Source of the DNA: Pseudofabraea citricarpa
Lineage: Eukaryota > Ascomycota > Leotiomycetes > Helotiales > Dermateaceae
NCBI GenBank assembly: GCA_029641185.1
Contig: JAPWGK010000013.1
Span: 558,001-622,000, forward strand
DNA length: 64,000 nt
Direction: 5' to 3'
Made by a program: the position numbers and the translations under genes. Under the pieces are notes generated by a model that did no database searches, was not told the DNA's origin, and saw only the letters and a program-made list of their open reading frames with translations. How positions within the stretch are numbered: position 1 is the stretch's first letter; every line of letters begins with the position of its first letter. This document shows, one piece after another, positions 10,889 to 22,888 of this stretch.

Positions 10889-12627
10889 ATGAGCTGGATC
10901 GAAAATAGTTTTGTGATGAGAAAAGGCGATACCCATGCGCTTGTTTGGTTGCGGATGCTGCATAGCACGGAGTTCGGGGGATTGTAAGTTACGCTGTATA
11001 GAAGAACAGGAGAATACAAGGCCGAAGCGCATTCATACTTTTCCAGTTCATACTTTCCCAAATCCTCGTCGTGTCTTGGTGAAACGACAAGCAAAGCTTC
11101 TCAGTCTGCGTCTTCCCAAAGGGGGTGGAATCACGTGAGACATATTCTGCCCAGGAGCCCCGCTCACCGCCCGACTTAATCAATCTCGAACTCTTGGACA
11201 TGCGAGGACTCGTAATCGCGCTACAACAGGATCCACCAGTACCTGCTGCTGCTGTTCACCACCACTCGATGGCACTCGTTCATCTAGCAGCGCGGAGCTC
11301 ATCTAGTTGATCAAACATCTGATCAGAGCATGGTCAACAACGAGCCTTCAGACCGACCGTCTAGACCATGGCATCTTCCATCACGCAAGACGGGTGACAG
11401 ACACAGCAATTCTCCTCCGCCATGGGGTGATGTAATCTCCTTGCGGGATTCGGACGAGGGAGACTGAAGCGCATTCGTTCATCTATCTGGTTTGGCTGCT
11501 TGATCAACTTGCAACTGGTGCTCCTATGGTGGCGGCTGACATGTTCTTGTTCCTCCAGACGGAAAGCTCCTTCACGGCATTCTTGTATGCCATACGGACG
11601 ATATGGCTGGCTTAGAAGGTGTAGAAGGATTCTGTTATCGCATCGCACCACAGGTCTTGTTCCTCGCCTGAAACCGTTGGCCATCGACCTCAGCTGTTCT
11701 ATCTGGGGCACATCGTCATGCCAAGGGTCTGTATCTTGCCGGCATCCACCACCAAAATGCTTCTTTCTGGCCTTTCATTTGAATCGAAACGACGACTGAT
11801 GGGATATCACGTGGAAAAGCGGATGGGTTTCACAGCTGCAGTCGCCATGCAAGCATTCGTTGATGTTATCATCCCAGCCTTTGGTGCTGCCAAGGGTGCC
11901 CGGGACTTGACATCCAAAGCCTAATGAGCCTCCGACCTGTCATTCCCCCCAGATCTACCGGCATACAGACAAGGCTGACCAAGTCTTCCTTGTTCCCCCT
12001 AGGCTCTGCATACCGAGCTGCGGGAGAAGAGGTCCCCAGATACACCGTGTGGCGTGCTGTCTCCACTAGAGAGTCCTACGTATAACCATGTTCACATGGT
12101 TGACACGCTCCTCCAATGCCGCCATGGCGTCCCAAAAATCCAATCTGGGTAAAACCTGAACCATTCGGAGGATTCCTCGCCCTCTGCTATTTCCACAAAT
12201 TCCCAGCCACGGGAAAACTTTGACCTTGTTCCTGACTACCTTGTGCTTGAGTTATGGCCTTGGTTTCTTTCCCCAGCCCATGTTTAAGATCTGCACAGAT
12301 AATAGCAACAACATATTCCCACCTGCAATATCTCTCGAACGGCCACTCATCCACTTTTACCGTCAATTTAATGAAAAGGCTGTAGATCCTGAACGCGTCA
12401 GCTTTAATATTCCTGCTTGTTGACTTGGCAGAATAGTGAGCTGTGTAGCGGCTAAACGATTGTGAGCAGAACTATCACTCTAGTTGTGTAGACAACAAAC
12501 GGAAGTTGAGGTATAAGTATGCTCTGATGGTGCCCTCTGTTGTAGTATCAGCAAGCGCAGGCAACACTCTTTTCTTACATCCAATCCAACTTTGACAGCT
12601 CCTTTCAAATTTTACACTCTTTCAAAA
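10889..12627. other. 1.7-kb intergenic region
   Basis: It holds the 3' flank of the SulP gene and the promoter of the repeat protein. Base composition between 11150 and 12200 is closer to coding GC than the flanks, and several 60-116-codon frames overlap on both strands, but none shows a domain, splice-joined continuity or protein-like composition that I trust. A non-coding transcript or eroded gene is possible; I cannot support either. Confidence 0.45.
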
Positions 12628-13385
12628 ATGTCTCTTCGTTCAGTTCTCATCTCGAGCTTGCTCTCTTTCGGGTAGGTTTCAGCCCACATACGGTCTTTGA
12701 AGTTCTTCTAGCTAATACTCTACTTAGCCTTGTCAACGCTGCACCAGTTGCTCATGGACAGAATGGCGTCCAATATGAAGCCGCGCCTACTGGCGGTTTC
12801 CCACACCCAAGCTTCACTGGTACTGCACCAGGTCCTTTCGGCACTGGTCTTCCCTTCCCCTCAGGACCATCAGGTGGCTTCCCCAAGCCAACTGGCACTC
12901 TGTCGGCTCCTGGTGGCTTCGGAACTGGCCGCCCAAACGCAGTGAACAAGCGACAAGATGATGCCTATGAAAGCTTTGTCGCACCAACTGGAACTGGCGG
13001 TTTCCCAACCGGTTTCCCAACTGGGTTCCCAACTGGGTTCCCTACCGGATTCCCCACTGGTACCGGTGACTTCCCAGCACCAACTGGCGGCTTCCCTCAC
13101 CCTTCAGGAGGCAGCTTCCATGACCAGAAGGCTGGAGCTTCAGGTGGAGCATACCCCACTGGACGCCTCCCTCGCCCTACTGGAGGCTTCCCTTCTCCAT
13201 CTGGCTCTCCCAGCTTCGAAAAGCGTCACCGTGATGGCTCTGCCCACCAATCTGGTGGCTTCGGCGCTGAGTCCGGTCGCGCTCGCCCAACTGGGGGTTT
13301 CGCGGCTCCATCTGGCCACGGCCACGGCGGACACGGATTCGGTACCGGCACTGCTTCCTTCCCAAAGCCTACCGGCTCTGCATAA
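12628..13385 (+). CDS. Secreted Gly/Pro/Thr/Phe repeat protein with Kex2-type sites
   Basis: Two exons, 12628-12671 and 12728-13385 (intron 56 nt, branch GCTAATA), 233 residues. Exon 1 plus the first codons of exon 2 encode a signal peptide (SVLISSLLSFGLVNAAP). The rest is low complexity, built on PTGGFP and FPTG units, with five exact FPTG tetrapeptides in a row. Two dibasic Kex2-like sites are visible (VNKR before QDDAYESF, and FEKR before HRDGSAH), so the product is probably cut in the Golgi. No cysteine-rich or catalytic domain is present. I do not recognise a named family. It may be a wall-associated or hydrophobic coating protein, or a precursor of short peptides (a KEP-type protein). 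A strong expression context is suggested by the C/T-rich leader before the ATG. Confidence 0.75.
13001..13060 (+). repeat. Five 12-bp tandem repeats encoding FPTG
   Basis: TTC-CCN-ACY-GGN is repeated five times without interruption. Third positions vary between copies, so the repeat has been kept at protein level rather than being a fresh slippage product. Confidence 0.9.
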
Positions 13386-16007
13386 ATTCATTCTGCGAGC
13401 ACGCGACATGTTTTCTTTTGGGACTTCTGGAAAAGCTGGAACCAAGACATGATTCAACTTTTTGAACTTCTATTCTTGTGACCGCTGGCGATGATGGAGA
13501 GGGGGAAGGACAGTACCACCCTCTGTACATGTTTGTTTTGGGTGCTCTGTCTCGCTCTCGATGCTGAACAAAAATTATTTGTATCTACTTTTTACCTTCT
13601 TCTTTTGGGGAGTCTAACTACTGTCTTGCTTCTTCGGGTTCTCGAATCACGGATCTTGCATCTGGTGGTTTTGGGAGAACGGAATTGTCTTGTCTTGCCG
13701 TAGCTAGACGCATCAATCTATGTTTTTGACTATGCTTGTCTTTTCTTGGCTTTAAGTGATGTGATATGATGTGCACGTTACGAATAAATTAGTGCCTATA
13801 GGTAGGTGAAAGGAAATATCAGTATAGAAGGAAGCAATAATCTTTGGCAAGGGGCTTGATTAATTTACATGAGATCGTGGTGTAAGTGATATTCCTTCTG
13901 AGAATATCAAGTCGGTACGGTACATAGGTCTACATTGTGGATAGGTTTTTGGGTATTGAGAAAATATAAATTGTTCTCAACACAAAATTCAAATCCTCTT
14001 CTTTCCTGCCTCCCACCGCAAATCTGTAGCTTTGTTCTTCTTCTTTTTGGTTTTGCCTATTGATCTTAAGATGGATAGCATATACGTCCAAGTATATACA
14101 AGTATTTATTGTGGGTTGTGATCGTTGGTGATACCCACTGTACTCTACTCGCCTCGCTTGGGTTTAGAAAAAGCCAAGGAAGGTTGGCTGAACTGGTTAT
14201 CTGATTTCTGGGCTTCAATAATACTGAGACTTTCTCGCCCGAGAAGGGAAATCTATCACGGCGCTTGTCTGAGCGAAGAAGTTAAGTTTAGAAGTAAGTT
14301 TCGGATAAATCCCAGAGGAAGATGTACTTCCGCAGCTGGGGAACGCGGTTGTGATTGGCTGAAAGAGATTATGAATCCGGAGAGACTACTCCGGCGACCT
14401 GGAGGCAAAGTACCGGGATGTAGATAACATGAAATCAATGCAATTGTCGAACGCAAATAAATAAGAAGAAAAGTAATAACCACCTGATCTTGCTTCGACG
14501 GCTTGTAAGAAGTCCAGGTGTAGTTCGGATTAGGTATTGGCTTTACGGGCGCTTGGTGGCCGAGTGCAGTAGCGGGTATGGCGGGGAGCGGCAATGCGGG
14601 GTTGGTTGGTAGTTGGGTGTGATTGTGGAGGTTGAGGTTGAGGTTGAGATGGAGGTGGAGATGGAGGTCAATTCTCTTTGGATCGCGTACAGAAAGTATA
14701 TCTGACTGCTTTCCCCTGGAAAGATATCTGTCCCTGGTGAAAGGCAACCTTGATTATTCGAGAGTGATACAAAGCAGTTCGGTCAGACCCAAGATTGTCT
14801 TGCTGTGCACCTACCGTCCCTTCTTCTCGAATTCCATATTCCTCTCCGGCTCATCCGGTACCCGATTGCATATCGAGAAGGGGAAGTGATTGGTTTCTTC
14901 AAGCCACGAACAGCCCTCGGCGAATTCGCGGCGCTGTCATACATCAAAATACGGGAATCGCATCCTTGATTGGCACAACTACCCGCAGAGGGACTCAGAG
15001 CTGGCTGCTATGTTGGTCCATCATATAAATATACCCGCCGTGCGTCTTGTTTGTAAGTCTAGTCGCCAAGTCTGCACTTTGCCGCTGGACGAGGTTTCAG
15101 AGCTGGATGAAGCTATCGTGTTAAAAAGTGCAGAGATGTGCGATTGGAAGACGTACATACAGTAAAAGATAATGAGGATGGAGGATGCCACACAACGGGC
15201 CGAACGAAAACACATGATGATCGTCCCAGGGACTTTGTAGGCATCCATCTCGAATCAAATGCGGGGTATCGCTTGGACCCTGGAATAAGTATTGGCAATG
15301 GGTGAGAAGGGCGAAGAGCAGCGTCTGCCATTGGATCGATATAAGGACATATCGCCAAAAATCACACGTCGTGACCCGGCCGTTGGCGAATCCCATAAGT
15401 CTACCGACGGGCCCCAGGAGTTATCTCCCCACCCTGGCAGGCGCCTCTCGTCCTTCCCCGCCATCAGACTCGCCCGTTTTTCTTTCTGGAAACGGAAATG
15501 GTCATCTTGCCAGCAGAAATGAATCCAAACCATTGTTCAAACGGACCGATTACCGTTGGTGCGAAGGGTGGGTGAGGGTTGATTGATTGACTGATCTGGG
15601 GGACTTCCCCATGGCACCACCACCCAACGAACCCATGTTTGGGGGTAGCGAGCATGCGAGATAAGTACAGTTCAGGAAAAGTAAAAAAAGTTGCATTTCT
15701 GCCCCCCCCCCCAATTCACTTCAATGCGCGTGAACTTTACCTTGTGTGGAAATATTAAATGCCCATCTCGCTTTTAGGACCTGCTACCTGTCGCCTGTCA
15801 TACAAAAGCCTCGGGTGTCGCCTGCTCGCTATTTTTCCCTTCCCTCGTTTCCTTCTCTCAACCACGATCCCTCCCTTCCTCCCTTCTCAACCACCACTCC
15901 TCTCCTCTCCTGCTAACTGCGACTTCTAAGTCTTGGTCCCTCAATCGCTCACCTGATACCACGTTCGATACTTAAAAACTCTCCAACCCGCAACTGAGCA
16001 CGTCAAC
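13386..16007. other. 2.6-kb intergenic region, promoter of hexose transporter at its end
   Basis: The first 700 bases are AT/T-rich 3' flank. From 14600 to 14670 there is a purine-rich stretch of GTTGAG/GGTGGA hexamer-like repeats that creates a spurious His/Leu/Asn open frame on the minus strand. A run of eleven C lies at 15702-15712. A long C/T tract fills about 15836-15925 just before the transporter start, a common leader feature of strongly expressed fungal genes. No gene could be supported. Confidence 0.5.
15836..15925 (+). promoter_or_regulatory. Pyrimidine-rich tract before the hexose transporter
   Basis: About 90 bases of nearly pure C/T lie 80-170 bases upstream of the ATG at 16008. 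In filamentous fungi such tracts often precede the main transcription start. The call is from composition and position only. Confidence 0.4.
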
Positions 16008-17839
16008 ATGGCCGGCGGAGGGTTGGCAGCTACGGCTGACGTCTCGAGAGTCGAGGCGGCCGTCACTACGAAGGCTTACCTGATGTGCGTCTTCGCAGCA
16101 TTCGGCGGAATCTTCTTTGGTTATGACTCTGGGTATATCTCGGGAGTCATGGGAATGCCCTACTTCATTCGTCTGTACACTGGCAAGGAGATTCCTGGTT
16201 CTGATGCATCTGATGAGGAGAAGGCCGCCTTTGCGCTCCCGGCTCATACCAAGTCCACCATCACCTCTGTCCTGTCTGCTGGTACTTTCTTTGGTGCTTT
16301 GATCGCTGGTGATCTTGCCGATTGGTACGGTCGTCGCTTCACTGTCGTCGCAGGTATGAAATCATTTACATGATGCACATATCAATTCACCTCCGCTAAC
16401 TTAATGCTTGTTCGCAGGTTGTGTTGTCTTCATCGTCGGTGTCATCCTCCAAACTGCCTCCACTTCACTCGGTCTTCTCGTTGCTGGTCGTCTAATCGCT
16501 GGGTTTGGAGTAGGATTTGTCTCTGCCATCATCATTCTATACATGTCTGAGATCGCTCCCAAGAAAGTACGCGGGGCTATTGTTTCGGGTTACCAATTTT
16601 GTATCACGATTGGCCTCTTTCTCGCATCGTGTGTCGACTACGGTACACAGAACCGTCTTGATACAGGCTCATACAGAATTCCCATCGCTCTCCAGATGTT
16701 ATTCGCTCTGATTCTAGGTGGTGGATTGTTACTTCTTCCCGAGTCTCCTCGATACTATGTTAAGAAAGGAAATCTCGATGCAGCTGCAAAGAGTTTGGCC
16801 AGACTTCGCGAGGAAGATGCTCACTCCGAATATATCCAACAAGAGCTAGCCGAGATCGTCGCTAACCACGAGTACGAGCTATCGGTTATTCCTCAAGCCG
16901 GCTGGTTTGGCTCCTGGCATAATTGTTTCAAGGGTGGATTAAGAAATCCGTCTTCAAATCTTCGACGAACCATCCTAGGAACCTCTCTCCAGATGATGCA
17001 GCAGTGGACCGGAATCAACTTCATCTTTTATTTCGGCACAACCTTCTTCCAGACTTTGAATACCATCAAGAATCCCTTCCTCATTTCGCTCGTCACGACT
17101 CTGGTGAATGTCTGTTCGACCCCATTGTCATTCTGGATCATCGAGCGCTTTGGTCGCCGTCCTATTCTAATCTGGGGAGCTGTAGGAATGTTCGTTTGCG
17201 AATTCATCGTTGGCATTGTGGGTGTTACAGCAGGTCGGGAATCACAGAACAATGATGATGCTGTTCGATCTCAAATCGCCTTGATTTGCTTCTACATCTT
17301 CTTCTTTGCTACGACTTGGGGACCAGGTACGTAATTAATACACCATTCTATATGTTTGAAAAAAATAAGAGAAACTAATTTAAACAGGTGCATGGGTCGT
17401 CATCGGTGAAATCTTCCCCCTACCAATCCGTTCTCGTGGTGTTGCTCTCTCTACTGCATCCAACTGGCTCTGGAACTGCATCATTACGGTGATCACACCT
17501 TATATGGTGGGTGACGGGCCAGGGGAGGGGAATCTCAAATCACGAGTCTTCTTCATCTGGGGCTCGCTTTGTGTCGGTTGTTGGATCTACGCCTACTTCC
17601 TCATTCCAGAAACCAAAGGATTGTCACTTGAGCAGGTCGATCGCATGCTGGAGGAGACGACGCCACGTACCTCAGCCAAATGGGTTCCGCACTCGACCTT
17701 CGCAGCCGATATGGGCCTCACAGGTGATGGCAAGCTAGATGAGAAGATCATTGACCATGTTATCCATCCAGAGAAGCAGCGTGGCAGCACGGCTGGCGTC
17801 ACTACCACGACTGCTCCTGCTGGTGCTGAACAGGTTTAA
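16008..17839 (+). CDS. MFS sugar porter, hexose (glucose) transporter
   Basis: Exons 16008-16353, 16418-17326 and 17388-17839; 568 residues. Twelve membrane segments are apparent. Sugar-porter signatures are present: GYDSGYISGV in helix 1, ADWYGRR after helix 2, ESPRYYVKKG after helix 6, QQWTGINFIFYFG in helix 7, ERFGRRP, and PETKGLSLEQVD after helix 12. The protein would import glucose or related monosaccharides across the plasma membrane. Length is normal for fungal HXT/HGT proteins and there is no long C-terminal tail of the Snf3/Rgt2 sensor type, so a transporter rather than a sensor is likely. The ATG at 16008 is preceded by CACGTCAACATGG, a good fungal start context. Confidence 0.9.
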
Positions 17840-18688
17840 ACATTTCCCTGTGATGTGATCCGGATTTTGCGGGGTATGTGGGTTGGCAACTGGGTTAATT
17901 AGTAGCGAGTCAGATACCCGTGCCTGTAGTGTGGGCTTCCATTACACTCGAAGGCGCGAATGAATAATAAGATCATTTCGAGCTTTATTGAATCTGGTCC
18001 TGTTTGTTTATTGGTGTACTGGTGAAATTGCAAGGTGATTTGCTGTGCACCTTTCCTTCTTGAAGGTATACCTACTGCTACTTGTCTTGCCGTACTATAC
18101 CGTAATGTTTTATCGCCCCTCTCCAGGACAACGATGGATCTTTGTTTTCGTGACCTGGGTAGACATAGCGATAGTCTCCGTAGGCTAGGTGCATTTCGAA
18201 ACATCAACTGATAAGTAAGATTCTCCCTCGATGGCTAAAAAGGACTATGCAAACAGACAATGTTAATCTACCTAGGTAGGTGAGCAATGTCCGACTAACT
18301 GACTATATTTCATACTTTCACCCGTCAATGGTATCTGAGTTGGTGTTCGTGTGAGATACGCATATATCGCCATCTTGGAGATGGGATTTGTTTTGTTTTA
18401 TTTTGCCTTGGCTTGATGAGGGCAAGCATAGATAGATGGCCAAAGGGTAAGGTAGGTAGGTAGGTAAGTGGAAAGAGGGGAGAGACGGTTTAAGCGAGCG
18501 AGCGAGGTCAAACTCGATGATCAGTGAGTAAGTGAGTGAGTGTATAATATCTAATAAGAATACCTACCTACCTTTGAACCTTGTAGTAAAAACCAGCCAG
18601 TCGTATGCAAAAATGTTTCCCCCGTTGGAAACCCACTTTCAAGCCATGGAATGCCATCCATTTATCATCAACCAACCCTCATGTCCCC
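17840..18688. other. Intergenic region with microsatellites
   Basis: Convergent 3' flanks of the hexose transporter and the SdhC-like gene. Simple repeats are GGTA units at about 18446-18468, GCGA units at about 18493-18506 and GTGA/GTAA units at about 18523-18542. No gene is visible. Confidence 0.6.
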
Positions 18689-19306
18689 TTATAAAACAGC
18701 CAACCACACCGCACTCACACCCGCCGCTCCAACAGCCAGCCACCCAGTCTTAACAACCTGACCCTTCGCCATCAAGAGTGCGCAATCCCAGATGAGAAGC
18801 CGCACACCGTTAAACGCATGCAGCGTAAACGGGAACGCGACGAGGAACTTGGTTGTAATTTTCGCTGCGACAGGCCACGCGCCAAACGCCGCTGCGATGC
18901 TCGTAGATGACATGTCCCAGCCGAGGAATGGCGATGCAACATAGGCGATTCCGATAATGTAGATGCTGCTTGCTACGAGCAGGCCCGTAATGCGCTCGAG
19001 TGACGAGAGAACGGAGGTTATTTGCCATTTGTATATGGCTAGGTGTGGAGCTGTTGGACGTCGAAGGCGCTGTGAGGCGAGAATTTGGTGAGCGGTAGTG
19101 GGTGTGAGATGTTTAGGCTGTGGTTTAGAGTTGTGGCATCTAATAATAGGTAGGTGTATGAGCTTAGATAAGTGACGGGCGTACTTGATACATAATACAT
19201 ACCGGATTTGACGAGATGTGGTGCTGGTAAGAGAAGTGGCAATATTCTGCCTAACTAGCATTCGCGATAGACGTAATAGAGTCTGTGCTGCTGATAGCAG
19301 AATCAT
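18689..19306 (-). CDS. Diverged succinate dehydrogenase cytochrome b subunit (SdhC/Sdh3-like)
   Basis: Reading from ATG 19306 gives 205 residues with a mitochondrial presequence (MILLSAAQTLLRLSRMLVRQ), then ILASQRLRRPTAPHLAIY and three membrane helices ending in GWLAVGAAGVSAVWLAVL. This is the membrane anchor of respiratory complex II, binding ubiquinone and heme b. The Q-site Ser and Arg of SSLERITG and the heme-ligand His of LHAFNGVR are kept. Two usually conserved histidines are changed: SSxHR is SSLER here, and NGxRHLxWD is NGVRLLIWD. That suggests a paralogue rather than the main SdhC. A possible 63-nt intron (19202-19140, GTATGT...TTAG) is in frame and stop-free; splicing it would give 184 residues, close to usual SdhC length. 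Confidence 0.8.
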   Translation of the reverse strand: MILLSAAQTLLRLSRMLVRQNIATSLTSTTSRQIRYVLCIKYARHLSKLIHLPIIRCHNSKPQPKHLTPTTAHQILASQRLRRPTAPHLAIYKWQITSVLSSLERITGLLVASSIYIIGIAYVASPFLGWDMSSTSIAAAFGAWPVAAKITTKFLVAFPFTLHAFNGVRLLIWDCALLMAKGQVVKTGWLAVGAAGVSAVWLAVL

Positions 19307-20280
19307 CTTAGTCTCTAATTTCGGATTGAAATAAGTGAAAGAAGATAGAGAGAGGGTTGTACATCTATAGAAGATCATATTGCTTCTCTGAAAGTGAGCC
19401 ATGTCGCTTAAAGTAGTTTTGTTCAAGAGATGCTACGACCCAAAAATTCGGACGTGATGATTTTTAAGCATCCACAAAGTCTTGGATTTAATGCGCAAAT
19501 GTAATGTAATTTTATCACATCGCCATCGCCGTATAGGTTGGTAACCACGGGTTTGTATATCTCATGGAGATGGTATTTGACTCGTTTCAGGGCTCCAATT
19601 AGAATCGAGGTTTCATAATACGGAGGGTAATGATGTCCGATCGCCGGGAAACGCACCTTTAACCTCGGTGAAGGTGCAGAATTCTCGAGGATTAGGCGGG
19701 AAGATCTGATGATTTCACAGATGCTCTTGTTTTTGCGATATAAAGCCGGGTCGGAGCGGTTGAGATGTCGTGGCCGCAGTTCCAAGTGTGATTTTTATGT
19801 CCTGGGTCTGTCCACCACCCAATTTCCAAGTTCCTTAGTCATGAATATTATAAATGTACCATCTGTTACTGGCCTCGATTCTTCCAAAATCAAACTCCCT
19901 GTAAATACTTCAATTCCTGCTTATTATTCTTGTTGGCATAAATCCTTCCTGCTCCGTCCTTCTGACCTGTCACTCCGAAACCAAATCAGGCAAACTTGTT
20001 CGAAAAGTTCTCATTAAACCATTCGAGGTCAATGTCCTCGCAAAACTCCAGTTTTTCCCATCCTGCTCACTGCAACGACTCCGAACGCCACGTGAAGATA
20101 TATTCCGGAGGGCACACGTCCAGCTGAATGCTATTGCACATCCGTAATTACTTTGAAAATAATTGCTGGATTGAGATATTGCGATTGTTGGCAAGGCAGT
20201 TTTTTCATACCACGTCCTATTACGCCCATAACTGATCAACTGCTGCATCTTTTGTGCTGCAATGCATCGTTTATCGAACT
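19307..20280. other. Intergenic, promoter of SdhC-like gene and 3' flank of the transcription factor
   Basis: About 970 bases. A minus-strand frame of 120 codons (19423-19785) shows no family features. No RNA gene or repeat seen. Confidence 0.5.
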
Positions 20281-22888
20281 TTAACAGATCTCGTTTTGTG
20301 CAAAATCGGATGTCCACTCCCCCACACTTCCATCGATATCAAATTGGAAGTCGTGCATGATCGTATCCCATTCTGGCCAATCAACTCCTGGCATGGTTTC
20401 CCCGGCAAAGTTATTGAGATCAAACATAGAAGCAGTCGTCTGGTTAAGTGATAGATCAGGCAGGAGGTTGAAATTGCCAGTGGTCGATGGTTGCTGAGTT
20501 GTGAAAGTATTAGGATCAGATTGAAGTCCGATCTGATTCTGGTGCCAGTCCGAAGACGGATCTATATTCGGCTGGGAATGTCGAGGCCCTCCATGCGAGA
20601 AAGTCGTCAAGTCTTCGCTAGAAGATGGCGTATTGAGTGCTCCACCAGAATTTTCATGATCCTGTCCAACAAGTTGAATTTCCGAGTAGGTTCCATGCTG
20701 CAAATCATGCTGTACAGTAGCCTCCACTGTGGCCCTTGTCAAATTCATCGCGTCGACTTCTCTCAATGCCTTGGCCTTATTGTACAACTTCTTCAGTGCT
20801 AGCCAAAGTCTTCCATCCTTGACATTCCTACCATTATCACGATAGCGTTCTCCAAAAACGTGATCAAGTTCTTTCCAAGCTACAGTTGTAAACTCCTGTC
20901 CAAAAGCGTGCCGTTGTTGCTGACATAGTCCGGCAAGTAAGTAAGCAATCGCGTGCCATTGAACAAAGGATCGAAAAAGCCATGCCCACTGCTGCGTTTT
21001 ACTTTCACTTTCTAGTGGACGAGATTGACAAACGACCTCGAGTGAGACTAGTAAAAGCTTGCTTTTGATTTCTTGGGGAATGTTTTCTGTGCTGTGACGA
21101 TAAGGTGGGTGATACATAGAGAGCCACATTTTGCTCTGTGTCAAATTAGCCAAATTTTCTTAAGAAGGAGATTTCAGGAAGCTAAACGCTTTACATACCA
21201 TCATCATTCTCGAGAAGCCGACTGTGACCAGATCAATTGGTTCTTGACTAGACATGTGCTTGGAAGAGCACGCCTCTATAGCCTGGCAGCATTCTTGGAA
21301 GAGTTGTTGTTTCTCTTCTAAAGTCTTGCCTTTACAATTGTCATTATCTTTCCCAATCAATGGGCGATAATTTATCCTGCACATGGTTCTGGTAATTACA
21401 ACTCCGGCAACACAGAACGACATATCTGTTGTGGACGTCTTAGAATCCGGAAATCCAGTCATCCCAGGCCAGATATCTGAATCATCGACATTTAGAGGTA
21501 TTTCGGTGTCAAAATCTTCCTCGCAAATAGAGGACATCGAACCATGAATCTCTGCTGCTCTGCAATCGACCGTACATATTTGCCACCATAATCGACGCCT
21601 CATCTCTACTTCAAATGGAGGAAGATTAAATTTTGTGCCGTCCCGATGGACACCTTGCCTCTGTGCTAGTCTCAACAGGAGTCCGGTCATGGACCAGAGA
21701 ATATCTTCGTCTTCAAGATGGCACAACTTTTCAGATGTTAGTGTATCTGAGAAGCATAGACATATTTATTCTTCTACGTACCAAGTATATTGTTAACGCC
21801 TGTAGAGTAGCTAGGTTTTTAGACTTCATGAAGTTCGCCTTAGCGAGTGATTGTTCAATCGCGAATCGATATTTCTGAACCAAATGCTCTTTAGACTCCC
21901 CAAAAGTTGCCTGTACCTGAGTAGGGGATAGGCTTGTGATGGAAGCATAATATACACTGAACAGCAGAGCTTCTTGACTTGCCTCAACTCGGTATAGGTC
22001 GGCATGTGCATCAATGAAACTTCTTTCAAAAGATGGCACATGCAAGATTTTAGTTACTGGATCGACTTTCTTGACATAGAGTCTCCAATAGCCTATAGCT
22101 TGGTTTCTATTTGGGTGTAAGGGATGAAGGTTAACCATCAACGAACCATATCCAAACAGGAAGCCTTGCTGTGACATGGACATTGGGTCATAAGGCTCAA
22201 GTTCTCGCTTTTGTGCTGAAGTGTCATCAACCCTCAAGTCTTGAAGGATGTCCTCAATGTTTTCATCCTGTGATTTGAGATTTTAGCGTGCGGGACTACC
22301 AGGAACAGCGATGAGAAGACCTCTACTTACTCGAGCTACACGTGAGATCCAGAGCTGGGTGCTGTCGATATTGTGTTGTTCAGCAGAGTTACTCCGTGAA
22401 GATTCGGCTTGAAAGCTTTGTCCATCAGCTGATGCTACAGTCGTGATGGCTCCTTCCGGACTGGCATGAGATCCACCACGCCTCTCATGAACATTTGTTG
22501 ATTCAGCGCCTGTCAGAGCCTGGACTTGTAGTTCCAGCACCTTCAATTTATGTTCAAGCTCTTGCTCGCGCTTCGACGACTCTCCTGTGTTTGATAGACG
22601 CCCGTTACGGACTGATTTCCTGGCGACCTTGGCTGTGGGGTAGACGCAAGCTGCCCGAGTCTTTAGACAACTCTCACACCCATCCGTGCGGCGATCGCAT
22701 CTGACCTTGCGTCGATGACAAACAAGGCAACTGAGAAGCTGTGTTTTTGGAATGCTGTGATGTGAACGGACTACCTCAAAAGGCGATGCCGCAGCATCAT
22801 TGATCCCGGAGACCCGTGCGACGTCATTGGGGGTAGGAGGGAACTCTGAGGAGGGGGTTTGCAGAGCATCCGGCTCTAGGTACGACAT
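20281..22888 (-). CDS. Zn(II)2Cys6 transcription factor with fungal-specific TF domain
   Basis: Exons 22888-22331, 22267-21782, 21726-21199 and 21135-20281; 808 residues from MSYLEPDAL (an in-frame ATG 45 bases earlier is possible). The zinc cluster is CLVCHRRKVRCDRRTDGC followed by ESCLKTRAAC, six cysteines that bind two Zn ions. A heptad-like segment (KREQELEHKLKVLELQVQAL) behind it should form the dimer coiled coil. The middle part matches Fungal_trans (PF04082 type) with RLAQRQGVHRDG and FEVEMRRRLWWQI. The C-terminus is Asn/Gln/Asp-rich with FDLNNF and WPEWDTIMHDF, likely an activation region. A nuclear regulator of unknown target. It lies tandem and upstream of the SdhC-like gene, which may or may not matter. 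Confidence 0.88.

Noticed and set aside
12628..13385. Dikaritin/ustiloxin-type RiPP precursor
   Set aside because: Only two dissimilar post-KR segments exist and no DUF3328 or tyrosinase gene is in the window.
12628..13385. Alpha-type mating pheromone precursor
   Set aside because: No repeated short Trp-Cys-type peptide between the dibasic sites.
14256..14747. 163-codon minus-strand frame rich in His, Leu and Asn
   Set aside because: Produced by a hexamer-like purine repeat; no start context, domain or splice partner.
18446..18542. Telomere-like repeats
   Set aside because: GGTA, GCGA and GTGA units are short microsatellites and do not match TTAGGG; the region is flanked by ordinary genes.
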